Source of the DNA: Eilatimonas milleporae
GTDB taxonomy: Bacteria; Pseudomonadota; Alphaproteobacteria; Sphingomonadales; Kordiimonadaceae
DNA: 64,000 nucleotides
Direction: 5' to 3'
Assembly (NCBI RefSeq): GCF_003688555.1
Contig: NZ_REFR01000013.1
Span: 1-64,000 of the forward strand
The notes beneath the pieces were generated by a model, which did not search any database, was not told where the DNA came from, and saw only the letters and a list, made by a program, of their open reading frames with translations. Both the position numbers and the translations under genes were made by a program. Positions 25,960-36,482 of this stretch are shown here, piece by piece (the stretch's first letter is position 1; the number at the start of each line of letters is the position of its first letter).

Positions 25960-26774
25960 CCGCACGCAATCAACGGCGGGACGATCCGCTTGACGATTTC
26001 GACCGCCGCGCGATTACGCTGAACGGCACCACGAAAAACGTGTATGTGGCCGGCCACGGGCCCGGCGTCATCGTCATGACCGAAATGCCGGGCATCAGCC
26101 CCGATGTGGCGCGCTTCAGCCGCTGGGTGCGCGATGCGGGGTTCACGGTCCATATGCCGTCCCTGTTCGGCCGTGACGGCGCCGTGCCGGACGCCGAGGA
26201 AGGCGGCGCCGTGTTCAGGAAGGCGTGTGTCAGTGCGGAATTCCGGGCTTTTGCCGCCAATGGCTCAAGCCCGGTGACGCAGTGGCTGCGCGCACTGGCC
26301 CACCTGGCGCATGAAGAGTGCGGCGGGCCGGGCGTGGGCGCCATCGGCATGTGTTTCACGGGCAATTTCGCACTGACGATGATGCTTGAACCGGCGATGC
26401 TGGCACCGGTTCTGTCGCAGCCGTCGCTGCCGCTTGACGATCCGGCGGGGCTGGAGATCGCGCCGGATGAGCTTGCCGCCGTGCGCCGGCGCCTTGACCG
26501 GGACGATCTGAGCGTGCTGGCCTACCGGTTTGAAGGGGACCGGTTTTGCAGGGCGGAACGCTTTGCCGCCTATGCCGAGGCGCTGGGCGACCGGTTTCAG
26601 GCCCGCGTCCTGCCGGACAGCGCCGCCAACCCGGATGTGCCGCCATTTTTCGCGCAGCATGTGCAGTGCGCGCACAGCGTGGTGACAGCCCATCTGATCG
26701 ACGAGGCAGGCCAGCCGACACTGGCGGCCCGCGACGAGATCTTGTCCTTTTTCACCGGGCGCCTTGCCCCGTAA
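25956..26774 (+). CDS. Dienelactone hydrolase family protein
   Basis: Protein of 272 aa, alpha/beta hydrolase with the cysteine nucleophile typical of dienelactone hydrolases: Cys133 in IGMCFTGNFAL. The VIVMTEMPGISPDVARFSRWVRDAGFTVHMPSLFG start matches the family, and the C-terminal HVQCAHSVVTAHLIDE contains a candidate catalytic His. Co-translated with the TetR regulator, so expression is probably induced by its substrate or a related compound. No aromatic degradation genes lie nearby. Confidence 0.87.
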   Translation: MTARNQRRDDPLDDFDRRAITLNGTTKNVYVAGHGPGVIVMTEMPGISPDVARFSRWVRDAGFTVHMPSLFGRDGAVPDAEEGGAVFRKACVSAEFRAFAANGSSPVTQWLRALAHLAHEECGGPGVGAIGMCFTGNFALTMMLEPAMLAPVLSQPSLPLDDPAGLEIAPDELAAVRRRLDRDDLSVLAYRFEGDRFCRAERFAAYAEALGDRFQARVLPDSAANPDVPPFFAQHVQCAHSVVTAHLIDEAGQPTLAARDEILSFFTGRLAP

Positions 26775-26851
26775 GCCCCTGTGTTCCATGGCGGCCGCCG
26801 GGATAGCCGTCGGGATTTCCGTATAGTGCCGGTAGGCCGGCACCAAAGCGT

Positions 26852-26875
26852 AAAAAGCGCCCGCAGGCGCTTTTT
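26852..26875. terminator. Bidirectional intrinsic terminator
   Basis: AAAAAGCGCC and GGCGCTTTTT form a perfect 10-bp stem with loop CGCA. It has a T-run on both strands and sits between the plus-strand hydrolase gene and the minus-strand thiC, so it can end both transcripts. Confidence 0.88.
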
Positions 26876-26906
26876 AAGACGGCTTCAAGTTCGGGCTGTG
26901 TGCGGA

Positions 26907-28814
<1,908 letters not shown>

Positions 28815-28825
28815 TCAAGCTCCTG

Positions 28826-28940
28826 TCCCTTCGCTGGTGTCAGCCAGATCAGGTTCTAAGGGTCTGCCCGCTTGCCGGACACTCTCAGCCGTGGATTGCC
28901 TGACATCGGTAACAGGCGCGCACGGCTCCCCTCGGAACGG
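28826..28940 (-). promoter_or_regulatory. TPP riboswitch (THI element) of thiC
   Basis: On the minus strand the leader reads GAGGGGAGCC, then GGCTGAGAG (thi-box core), then ACCCTTAGAACCTGATCTGG and CACCAGCGAAGGGA in the right order and spacing for a TPP aptamer. The distal end is about 15 nt before the thiC ATG, so translational control by hiding the ribosome site is likely. Confidence 0.93.
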
Positions 28941-29018
28941 TGTTTAGGGGTCCTGTCTACGCCCGCCGCCGGTTAGCCGCAAGGAAAAGCGATATTTACA
29001 ATTTTGGCGCGCGCACTC

Positions 29019-29651
29019 TCACGCGTCCGTCATCAGCCGGACGCCGAGGGCGGAGAGAAAGGCGCCCGTCACCCGGTCTGTCCAGGCCTTGACGCGCAGA
29101 TAGGCATCGCGCAGCCGCCGGATGGAAAAGGCCCGCGCCACCGCCATATACCAGACGCATTCATTGACGAAGATCACGGCCAGCACCAACGCGACCGTGG
29201 CCGGGCTCGGGTCGGCCGGCAACAGCGTGACAAAGACCGAGCCGAAAAAGACCGCCGCCTTCGGGTTGGACAGTTGCGTCAGAATGCCGAGACGGATGCC
29301 CCGCCCCGCCCCGCGCTCGGGACTGTGGCCGGGACTGGCGGCGGCGGTGAGGGGGTCGCGCGCATGCCGCCACAGCATGACCCCGAGAAAGATCAGATAC
29401 AGCGCCCCGGCCACCTTCATGCCCGCATACAGCCACGGCAGCTGCCGGAACAGCAGCGTCAGGCCGAACAGCGCGGCCATCGCCCAGATCACCGAACCGA
29501 GGCCGAGCCCGACGGCGATCCACGCACCGTAGCGGCGCGAGGCCGCGACCGAGGCCCGCGCCACCACCAGAAAGCTGGGGCCCGGACTGATGACCACCAT
29601 CAAATGCACGGCGGCAAACCCGATCAGCAGCGTGGCGGTCTCCAGCATCAT
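29019..29651 (-). CDS. LysE/RhtB family amino-acid exporter
   Basis: Protein of 210 aa with about six hydrophobic segments. The N-terminal LIGFAAVHLMVVISPGPSFLVVARASV carries the family PGP motif, followed by GLGLGSVIWAMAALFG and AGALYLIFLGVMLWR. Members export amino acids or similar small metabolites. Two adjacent ATGs (29651, 29648) follow GGGGAG; either may be used. It lies beyond the thiC leader in the same direction but its substrate is not indicated by neighbours. Confidence 0.9.
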   Translation of the reverse strand: MMLETATLLIGFAAVHLMVVISPGPSFLVVARASVAASRRYGAWIAVGLGLGSVIWAMAALFGLTLLFRQLPWLYAGMKVAGALYLIFLGVMLWRHARDPLTAAASPGHSPERGAGRGIRLGILTQLSNPKAAVFFGSVFVTLLPADPSPATVALVLAVIFVNECVWYMAVARAFSIRRLRDAYLRVKAWTDRVTGAFLSALGVRLMTDA

Positions 29652-29716
29652 TCTTCTCCCCGTTTGCGTCATCTCTGCGCCCTGGCTGGCGGCAATGATA
29701 TATCAGACCGGGCCGG

Positions 29717-31807
29717 TCACTCCTCAACCGGTGGAACCGGCGCGACAAAATCGGGCGCCTCCGCCCCGAACAGGTGATGGCGCATCCACAACAGCGCGTG
29801 TTCGGCAATCGCACGGCGGGTTTTCGGTTTGCGGGGCCCGTGGCCCATGCCGGCATAGACGACCATGTCGGCGGGCACGCCCTTGTCCCGCAACAGCTGG
29901 CGGAACTGGTACGCATTGGCGATGGGTACCCGTCTGTCATTTTCGCCGTGCTGGATCAGAACCGGGGTTTCCGCCCTGTCGATATAGGTCACCGGCGAGG
30001 TTTTGGCATAGACCGCATCGTCTTCCAGCGGGGTGGCGCGGAAATACTGGGTCGTGAACTGGGTGATGTCGGTGTTGTAATAATAGGTGCGCCAGTCGCT
30101 GATGCCCGCGCCCATGATGGCCGCCGTGCACAGGGTGGAATATGTGGACAGCATGGCGGAGATATGCCCGCCCTGGCTCCAGCCCAGACAGGCGATGCGG
30201 TTTTCGTCGACCAGACCGTCGGCGATCAGTTTGGTGACGCCGGCGATGATGTCACGCGCCGGGCCCAGCCCCAGATTGCGGCGGTTGCTGGTCTGAAACG
30301 CCTGGCCGTAGCCGGCGCTGCCGCGGTAGTTGACCTGAAGCACAAGGGCACCGCCCCCCTCGGCGGCCAGCACCTCGGGCGCGTAGATCGAGCGGGGCGA
30401 GGCGGCGGCCAGCGGCCGGTCGGTGCCGACGGGACCGCCATGGGTCAGAACATAGAGGGGATAGGCGCGTCCCTCTTCAAAACCGGCCGGCCTGGTCAGA
30501 ACGGCCTCGATCTCCAGCCCGTCGTCACCGGTCCAGCGGATAAGCTCCTGCGCCGGCAGGTCGATACCGTCAAGCTGGGCGGAAAAATCGCTCAGGATCC
30601 GGCGCTTGCGTCCCTTGGCGGCCAGCAGAGCCACTTCCTCAAGGCCCGTTCTCGATGCCAGCCGCGCGGCAAAGGCCGACCCGTCCCGCGACACGCTGGG
30701 CAAAAAGACATAATCGCCGTCCCGGCTGATCCGGCGGGTACGGTCCCGGCGCACATCCCGCTCGAACAGAGCGCGGTCGGTCCGCTCGCTGGCGGAATAG
30801 CGCAGCACGTCGCCCTCAAACCACAGCAGGGCAGGATCATGCACGGTCATGTCGATCACCCGCGCCGGCGCCCCGTCCAGAGGGCGGATCACGATGTCGC
30901 TGTATTCGGCAAAGCCTTCGCCATTGGTGTAAGCGACGGCGCCCATATCCGCGCGCCACACGGGGGCCGATTTATAGCCCGGACTGTCGTCCAGAAGCGC
31001 CGGCTCGCCGCCAGCGGCGGGCATCAGATACAGGCGCCCCTTCAACAGATCGACCAGACGCGGGCTCGGCCATGTGGAAAAGGCGATACGTCCGCCGTCC
31101 GGCGACAATGTATAGTCGACGATGGAAAACGCCCGCCCGTCGGTCAGCTGCTCCGGCTCGCCCTCGGGCAGACCCGTGTCATCCAGGGCGATACGCCAGA
31201 GATGACGGTATCCGCCGTCGCTGCGCACCACCGTATAGTCGCCGTACCGCTCCTTGCGCGCCTCGGACTTTTTGCCGGCCTGGGTGTCGTCGCCGGTTTC
31301 GGACAGATAGTAAAGATAGGCGCCGTCGGCGCTGAACTGAAGATTGCCGGCGTCCTTGAGCGTGTCGGTGGCCTGGCGGGCCTCGCCGCCGGCGGGGTCG
31401 ATCAGGTGCAGACGGCCGTCCCGCATGAAGGCCAGCGACCGGCTGTCCGCCGTCCAGGCGACCTCACCCACCGGCTTATCGGCAAAGGTCAACTGGCGCG
31501 GCGGCGTGCCGGACGCCGCGACCACCCACAGCTGGGTCCTGTCGGTATCGTCGTCAAAGGCGTTTTCAAACACCGTGAAGGCGATGCGGCTGCCGTCCGG
31601 GGCGATGACCACATCGCGCACGGAGCGCCGCGCCATGACGGCGTCCAGACGCGGCGAAACCACGAAACTGTCCGCCCCGGCCTTTTCGTCAGCCGGGCCT
31701 TCGGCGGGTTCGTCCGCCATTCGTGTTCCGGATGCCATGGCGGCACCGGTGCAAAAACCGGCAACGACCAGAAACCTGACAACCGCCGGCAGCACGCGCT
31801 TCAGCAT
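29717..31807 (-). CDS. S9 family serine peptidase (prolyl oligopeptidase type), exported
   Basis: Protein of 696 aa. A signal peptide (MLKRVLPAVVRFLVVAGFCTGAAMA) precedes a WD/beta-propeller region with repeated strand motifs (SPDGGRIAFSTW, SADGAYLYYLS) and a C-terminal hydrolase domain. The nucleophile is Ser in GWSQGGHISAM near residue 541; Asp lies in QHGENDRRVPI and His in GMGHGPRKP, so the triad is complete. The arrangement fits acylaminoacyl- or dipeptidyl-peptidase-like enzymes acting on peptides in the periplasm. Confidence 0.9.
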   Translation of the reverse strand: MLKRVLPAVVRFLVVAGFCTGAAMASGTRMADEPAEGPADEKAGADSFVVSPRLDAVMARRSVRDVVIAPDGSRIAFTVFENAFDDDTDRTQLWVVAASGTPPRQLTFADKPVGEVAWTADSRSLAFMRDGRLHLIDPAGGEARQATDTLKDAGNLQFSADGAYLYYLSETGDDTQAGKKSEARKERYGDYTVVRSDGGYRHLWRIALDDTGLPEGEPEQLTDGRAFSIVDYTLSPDGGRIAFSTWPSPRLVDLLKGRLYLMPAAGGEPALLDDSPGYKSAPVWRADMGAVAYTNGEGFAEYSDIVIRPLDGAPARVIDMTVHDPALLWFEGDVLRYSASERTDRALFERDVRRDRTRRISRDGDYVFLPSVSRDGSAFAARLASRTGLEEVALLAAKGRKRRILSDFSAQLDGIDLPAQELIRWTGDDGLEIEAVLTRPAGFEEGRAYPLYVLTHGGPVGTDRPLAAASPRSIYAPEVLAAEGGGALVLQVNYRGSAGYGQAFQTSNRRNLGLGPARDIIAGVTKLIADGLVDENRIACLGWSQGGHISAMLSTYSTLCTAAIMGAGISDWRTYYYNTDITQFTTQYFRATPLEDDAVYAKTSPVTYIDRAETPVLIQHGENDRRVPIANAYQFRQLLRDKGVPADMVVYAGMGHGPRKPKTRRAIAEHALLWMRHHLFGAEAPDFVAPVPPVEE

Positions 31808-31912
31808 TCTCGTCTCCCCCCTGAATGACGCCGTGGTGGCAGCCTATGACAGAAAGACGGCCCGGGCCAAGGTGCCGGGGGCGGAAAATCCGTTAAAACC
31901 TCAATCCATAAA

Positions 31913-32410
31913 CTAAAGTTCTTTGATGAAATGCAATTCGGTCGTGTCCGAAATGTCACCGAGTGACCGCGTTTCATCCATGTGGTTGTAGCCTTCGCGG
32001 CGATAAAAACTGTGGGCGCGGGTGAAACGGCTGTCGGACCACAGCTCCATGGTCTTGCCGCCACGGCCGCGGGCGATCATCTCCACATGGTCCACCAGCG
32101 CCCGCGCGAACCCGCCGCCGCGCCGGTCCGCCTGGACGTAAAGGCGCTTCAGCTCGAACCGTCCGCCGCCATGATCGGCATAGGAGACCAGCGCGATAAT
32201 CTCGCCGTCTTCCTCCACGACGAAGGCCTCGCCGCCAAGGGTCGCGATATGGCTGGCATAGGCACGCAGATCGCTGTCCAGATCGTCCAGATCGATCACC
32301 ACGCCCTGGTCGGCATATTCGCGGAAACACCCGTCGATCAGACGGATGAGACCGTCGGCGTCACCGTCCCGCACCGGGCGCCAGTCATAATTCTCGTCAA
32401 TACCGTGCAT
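31913..32410 (-). CDS. GNAT family N-acetyltransferase
   Basis: Protein of 165 aa. The acetyl-CoA-binding motif A is visible as FELKRLYVQADRRGGGFARALVDHVEMIARGRG (Q/RxxGxG/A variant) near residues 85-115, with the closing FYRREGYNHM of motif B. The substrate is unknown. ATG 32410 is preferred because GGGGGGG lies 8 nt upstream and the extension to 32509 has no family similarity. It follows rpsD and its terminator. Confidence 0.85.
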   Translation of the reverse strand: MHGIDENYDWRPVRDGDADGLIRLIDGCFREYADQGVVIDLDDLDSDLRAYASHIATLGGEAFVVEEDGEIIALVSYADHGGGRFELKRLYVQADRRGGGFARALVDHVEMIARGRGGKTMELWSDSRFTRAHSFYRREGYNHMDETRSLGDISDTTELHFIKEL

Positions 32411-32510
32411 GGCCTCAGCCCCCCCTTTTGACTGAAAACAGTTATGATTTGACAATCTGATTGTCACAGGGTTCCGGCGCGGGCAAGACGGAATGAAATT
32501 ACCGGGCACG

Positions 32511-32550
32511 AAAAAGGGGCGGCCCGAATACAGGCCGCCCCCTCATTTTT
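32511..32550. terminator. Bidirectional terminator after rpsD
   Basis: GGGGCGGCC and GGCCGCCCC form a perfect 9-bp stem (8-nt loop). On the minus strand it is followed by TTTTT and lies 28 nt after the rpsD stop; on the plus strand a TCATTTTT run also follows. Confidence 0.87.
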
Positions 32551-32568
32551 CCGGACTGTCCGGTCCCG

Positions 32569-33180
32569 TTAACGGGAGTAGAATTCGACCACCAGATTGG
32601 GTTCCATCACGACCGGGTACGGCACCTCGTCAAGGCTGGGCACACGCACGAAGGTGGCCTTCAGGCCCTCGACCGAGACATATTCCGGCACGTCGCGCTC
32701 GGGCGACTGGCCGGCTTCGATCACCATGGGGATTTCCCGCGCCTTTTCACGCACTTCCACCACATCGCCGGGGCGCAGCAGCGCGGACGGGATGTTGCAG
32801 CGGCGGCCGTTCACCAGAACATGGCCGTGATTGACGAACTGACGCGCGGCAAACACGGTCGGCACGAACTTGGCCCGGTAGACGATGGCGTCCAGACGGC
32901 ACTCAAGGATGCCGATCAGGTTTTCGCCGGTGTCGCCCTTGCGGCGGTCCGCTTCATTATAATAGCGGCGGAACTGCTTTTCCGTGATGTTGCCGTAGTA
33001 GCCTTTCAGCTTCTGCTTGGCGCGCAGCTGTAGGCCGAAGTCGGAAATCTTGCCTTTGCGGCGCTGGCCGTGCTGGCCGGGACCATATTCGCGGGCGTTC
33101 ACCGGGGACTTGGACCGGCCCCAGATATTTTCGCCCATACGGCGGTCAATCTTGTATTTCGCTTGTATACGCTTGGACAT
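32569..33180 (-). CDS. rpsD: 30S ribosomal protein S4
   Basis: Protein of 203 aa. S4 binds 16S rRNA early in 30S assembly and contributes to decoding fidelity. The [20 protein letters not shown] start, [30 protein letters not shown] and the S4 RNA-binding domain [38 protein letters not shown] are diagnostic. It is encoded alone, not in the alpha operon, as in other alphaproteobacteria. ATG 33180 with GGAG upstream is chosen; the open frame to 33369 is leader. Confidence 0.97.
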   Translation of the reverse strand: MSKRIQAKYKIDRRMGENIWGRSKSPVNAREYGPGQHGQRRKGKISDFGLQLRAKQKLKGYYGNITEKQFRRYYNEADRRKGDTGENLIGILECRLDAIVYRAKFVPTVFAARQFVNHGHVLVNGRRCNIPSALLRPGDVVEVREKAREIPMVIEAGQSPERDVPEYVSVEGLKATFVRVPSLDEVPYPVVMEPNLVVEFYSR

Positions 33181-33605
33181 AGCCGAATCGCTCCTTTCTC
33201 TCAAGCGCCACAGACACGGTGTCGTATCGCCCGTATCGAACCATCCCCGGCACTGCATCGGCAGTGCGGGAACATCCGGGCGAGACGGCACATATTTGCC
33301 TGTGCGGACAGGACCACCGTTGGTCCTGCCCATTCGTGGATGGGCGGGGGATAGAGGCAGAGCCGGCAAAAGTCAACCGAAAAGCCGCGCAAAATCAGCG
33401 GCCGTCGTGCATTTTGACGCAAGGCCAAGCATTAAAGAAGTGTCATTAAGAATTAAGCAAGCCCTGTTCGCATAGTCTGGTCGCTCATTCCGGTAACGCG
33501 GTCAGGCCGATACCTGGGTCTGACCGATCATTCGGCTTGGTAAAATGGCCCCGGCCATTCGGGAAACCGGTCACGGACGGACACGGACGAATACGGCGGC
33601 ACCGC
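33181..33605. other. Divergent leader/promoter region between rpsD and kinase gene
   Basis: No gene is supported. The minus strand holds a promoter (see 33348-33376) and a leader of about 160 nt with two clean hairpins: 33250-33267 (GCACTGC / GCAGTGC, 4-nt loop) and 33310-33327 (AGGACCA / TGGTCCT, 4-nt loop). A third inverted repeat at 33328-33345 probably overlaps the transcription start. The plus half contains an AT-rich stretch near 33430-33460. Confidence 0.6.
33348..33376 (-). promoter_or_regulatory. Candidate rpsD promoter
   Basis: Minus-strand TTGACT (33371-33376) and TATCCC (33348-33353) are exactly 17 nt apart, about 170 nt before the rpsD start codon. The -35 element is near-perfect, the -10 weak. 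Confidence 0.5.
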
Positions 33606-35297
33606 ATGAAGACACTGAAAAAACTGACCATACCGATTGTCCTGGTCATTGCCGGACTGGTCGTGATCTCGGCGGTTTGCGATCATCTTCTGATGCTGGA
33701 CCGCCAGTGGGCGCTGAACACTCAGCGCGATCTGGTGCGGGCCCAGGCCTCCGTGGTCCACTCAAAAATAGAAAATGAAGCCAACAGCACTTTTTTCCTG
33801 ATCAGCGGGCTCGCCGCGACGATCGGCAGCGATCTGTCCATCGGCAAGGAGGATTTCAAGATGCTGGCCGCCGATATTCTGAAACGAAAACCCTATCTTC
33901 AGAATGTATCGGCGGCGCACGATTTCACCATCAGATATGTCTACCCGCAGGCCGGCAACGAACAGATTATCGGCCGCGACTACAGAGACATGCCGGACCA
34001 GTGGCCGAGCATTCGCCGCGTGGCGGAAACCGGACATGCCGTACTGGCCGGCCCGGTCGATCTGGTACAGGGCGGCCAGGCCTTCATTGCCCGCTTTCCC
34101 GTGTTCGCGAACCCGCTGTCCTATGGCGGCGGGGCGTCCGACACCCCGCTTTGGGGCATATTGTCCATGCCGATCCGTCTCGGCGCCTTCTACCGTCAGA
34201 CCGGGATTGAAAAGGCGCATTCCGATATCCGGATCGCCCTGCGCGGTACCGATGGGCAGGGGGAACGGGGCGCGGTCTTTCTGGGGCGCGAGGACTGGTT
34301 CGCCGCAGGATCGGACGCGGTGCTGATGACCATTCGCCTGCCCGGAAACGGTGAATGGATACTGGCGGCCAAGCCGACGAACGGCTGGATCGTCGAAGGA
34401 CCGGACACATATCTGATCTACGGCACCTGTATCCTGATCGCGGTCATCTATATCGCCGTGGTGTCCCTGATCCTGGGATATATCCGCAAGGAACGGCACC
34501 AGCGCCAGCTAGAAGGGGACATATCCGAAGCCAAATCTCATTTCATCGCCAATATGAGCCATGAAATGCGCACACCGCTGAACTCCATCATCGGCTTCAT
34601 CGACCTGACGGCCACCACCACGCCGCTGACCGACAAGCAGCGGGATTATCTGGAAACCGCCGGCGACGCGGCCCACCATTTGCTGCGGATCGTCAACGAT
34701 ACGCTGGACCTGGCCCTGCTTCAGGCCGGGCGTCTGTCCATCGTGACCGAACCGGTGGACATCGCCGGACTGGTGTCGCGCTGCGGTGCCGCGGCAAAGC
34801 GCAAGGCGGCGATCAAAGGTCTGGATTTTATCTGCACCCTTGAAAACGGGATCGAGACAGCGGCCCTGACAACCGACCCGTCCCGCGTGCGGCAGATCGT
34901 CGACAATCTTCTCGACAACGCCATCAAATTCACATCGTCCGGCAGCATCAATCTGTCCGTCCGCATCGCAACGCCGCCCTCCGAGCAGAACGGCGCCGCG
35001 CCCGCCGAAATCGTGATCGAGGTCCGCGACACCGGGTGCGGCATCGCGCCCGAGGCCAAAAGCAGAATGTTCGGACGGTTCGAACAGGTGCACAAGGATT
35101 ACGCCCGCAGCAACAAGGGGGCCGGCCTCGGCTTGGCCATCTGCCGCGACCTGGCCGCGCGCCTGGGCGGGCGGATCACCCTGGAAAGCGATGTGGGCAA
35201 GGGCTCGATGTTCCGTCTCTTCCTGCCGCTGGACCCGCCGGCGGAGGAAAAGGGAACCGGCAAGCCACCCGCGCCGGAAGACGACACCATGCTTTAA
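33606..35297 (+). CDS. CHASE-domain sensor histidine kinase
   Basis: Protein of 563 aa. Membrane segments at about 7-24 and 274-297 enclose a periplasmic CHASE-like domain (…NVSAAHDFTIRYVYPQAGNEQIIGRDYRDMPDQW…). The cytoplasmic core has His319 in NMSHEMRTPLNS, the N box DNLLDNAIKFT, DTGCGIAPEAKSRMF and GAGLGLAICRDLA. No receiver domain or adjacent regulator is present, so its partner is encoded elsewhere. ATG 33606 gives the usual short cytoplasmic N-terminus; the ORF begins upstream at 33537. Confidence 0.88.
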   Translation: MKTLKKLTIPIVLVIAGLVVISAVCDHLLMLDRQWALNTQRDLVRAQASVVHSKIENEANSTFFLISGLAATIGSDLSIGKEDFKMLAADILKRKPYLQNVSAAHDFTIRYVYPQAGNEQIIGRDYRDMPDQWPSIRRVAETGHAVLAGPVDLVQGGQAFIARFPVFANPLSYGGGASDTPLWGILSMPIRLGAFYRQTGIEKAHSDIRIALRGTDGQGERGAVFLGREDWFAAGSDAVLMTIRLPGNGEWILAAKPTNGWIVEGPDTYLIYGTCILIAVIYIAVVSLILGYIRKERHQRQLEGDISEAKSHFIANMSHEMRTPLNSIIGFIDLTATTTPLTDKQRDYLETAGDAAHHLLRIVNDTLDLALLQAGRLSIVTEPVDIAGLVSRCGAAAKRKAAIKGLDFICTLENGIETAALTTDPSRVRQIVDNLLDNAIKFTSSGSINLSVRIATPPSEQNGAAPAEIVIEVRDTGCGIAPEAKSRMFGRFEQVHKDYARSNKGAGLGLAICRDLAARLGGRITLESDVGKGSMFRLFLPLDPPAEEKGTGKPPAPEDDTML

Positions 35298-35382
35298 GGC
35301 GGGGCGCTTTAAGTACAGGACGGTGTTCGTGACCGGCAGCCTTGCCGTCCGCGCGTTGTCCTTCACAAGGGGTATCAAATCG

Positions 35383-36279
35383 TTAGTCCCGGAGGCGGCG
35401 GATCAGGCTGGAGGTGTCGTTGCGCCCGCCGCCCATGGCCTGGACATCGCCGTAAAACTGGTCCACCAGCGCGGTCAGGGGCAGACTGACACCCAGACGC
35501 CGCGCCTCATCCAGAACGATGGCCAGATCCTTGCGCATCCAGTCCACGGCGAACCCGAAATCGAACTGGCCTTCGATCATGGTGTGCGCGCGATTGTCCA
35601 TCTGCCAGCTTTGCGCCGCGCCTTTCGAAATCACATCGACAACCATGTCACCGTTCAGCCCCGCCTCAAGCCCGAAATGCAACGCCTCAGACAGGCCCTG
35701 AAGAATGCCGGCGATACAGACCTGATTGACCATTTTGGTCAACTGGCCGGAACCGGCCGGCCCCATCAGACGCACGGAACGGGCATAGGCCTCCATAACC
35801 GGCCTGACCCTGGGAAAGGCGGCTTCGTCGCCGCCGCACATCACCGTCAGGGCCCCCGATATGGCCCCGGCCTCACCGCCCGAGACAGGGGCGTCGATAA
35901 AGGCGACATCACGCTCCACGGCCGCCGCATCCATGGCACGGGCACAGTCGGCACTGGCCGTTGTATGGTCGACAAAAACGCTGCCCGGCCGCATGCCGGC
36001 GAACGCCCCGTCCTCGCCCAGGCAGACGGCGGCGACATCCTTGTCGGCCCCCACACAGGCAAAAACGAAATCGGCGCCCCCGGCGGCCACGCGCGGCGTA
36101 TCGGCAAACGCGGGGGGCGCATCCTGCGCGGCACCGCCCGCATCCCTGTGATGCGACACCCATTCCTCGGCACGGGCACGGGTGCGGTTATAGACCGTCA
36201 CCTCGTGGCCGGCACGGACCAGATGACCGGCCATGGGATACCCCATGACGCCAAGACCGATAAATGCAACCTTGCTCAA
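35383..36279 (-). CDS. NAD(P)-dependent beta-hydroxyacid dehydrogenase (3-hydroxyisobutyrate dehydrogenase family)
   Basis: Protein of 298 aa. The nucleotide-binding FIGLGVMGYPMAGHLVRAGHEVTVYNR is at the N-terminus, the substrate-binding DAPVSGGEAGAISGALTVMCGG near 123-144, and the catalytic lysine in GSGQLTKMVNQ (about 176-186). This is the HIBADH/tartronate semialdehyde reductase/GLYR family; the exact acid is not determined, and valine-pathway genes are not adjacent. Divergent from the penicillin acylase gene. Confidence 0.9.
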   Translation of the reverse strand: MSKVAFIGLGVMGYPMAGHLVRAGHEVTVYNRTRARAEEWVSHHRDAGGAAQDAPPAFADTPRVAAGGADFVFACVGADKDVAAVCLGEDGAFAGMRPGSVFVDHTTASADCARAMDAAAVERDVAFIDAPVSGGEAGAISGALTVMCGGDEAAFPRVRPVMEAYARSVRLMGPAGSGQLTKMVNQVCIAGILQGLSEALHFGLEAGLNGDMVVDVISKGAAQSWQMDNRAHTMIEGQFDFGFAVDWMRKDLAIVLDEARRLGVSLPLTALVDQFYGDVQAMGGGRNDTSSLIRRLRD

Positions 36280-36482
36280 TGGTCTCTCCCCGCTAAACTC
36301 ATGCCTGTAAACGGCCCCGGCCGGTCGCCGATGACACAGCCGAGAGTATAAATGGCAAATTGGCCATACGATATGCCTGCATCCATGACCGCCGAAAGGT
36401 TAAACAGATAAGCGGAGCCGGGAACAGAGTCCAGCGCCACGCCCGGCCTGCCAGCCCGATACGACCAAGGAGACAAGCCCCC

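Noticed and set aside
29774-31828. A 684-aa plus-strand frame opposite the S9 peptidase
   Set aside because: Antisense shadow of a gene with a complete catalytic triad.
33328-33345. Third inverted repeat as part of the rpsD leader
   Set aside because: It lies at or before the predicted transcription start, so it is probably not in the RNA.
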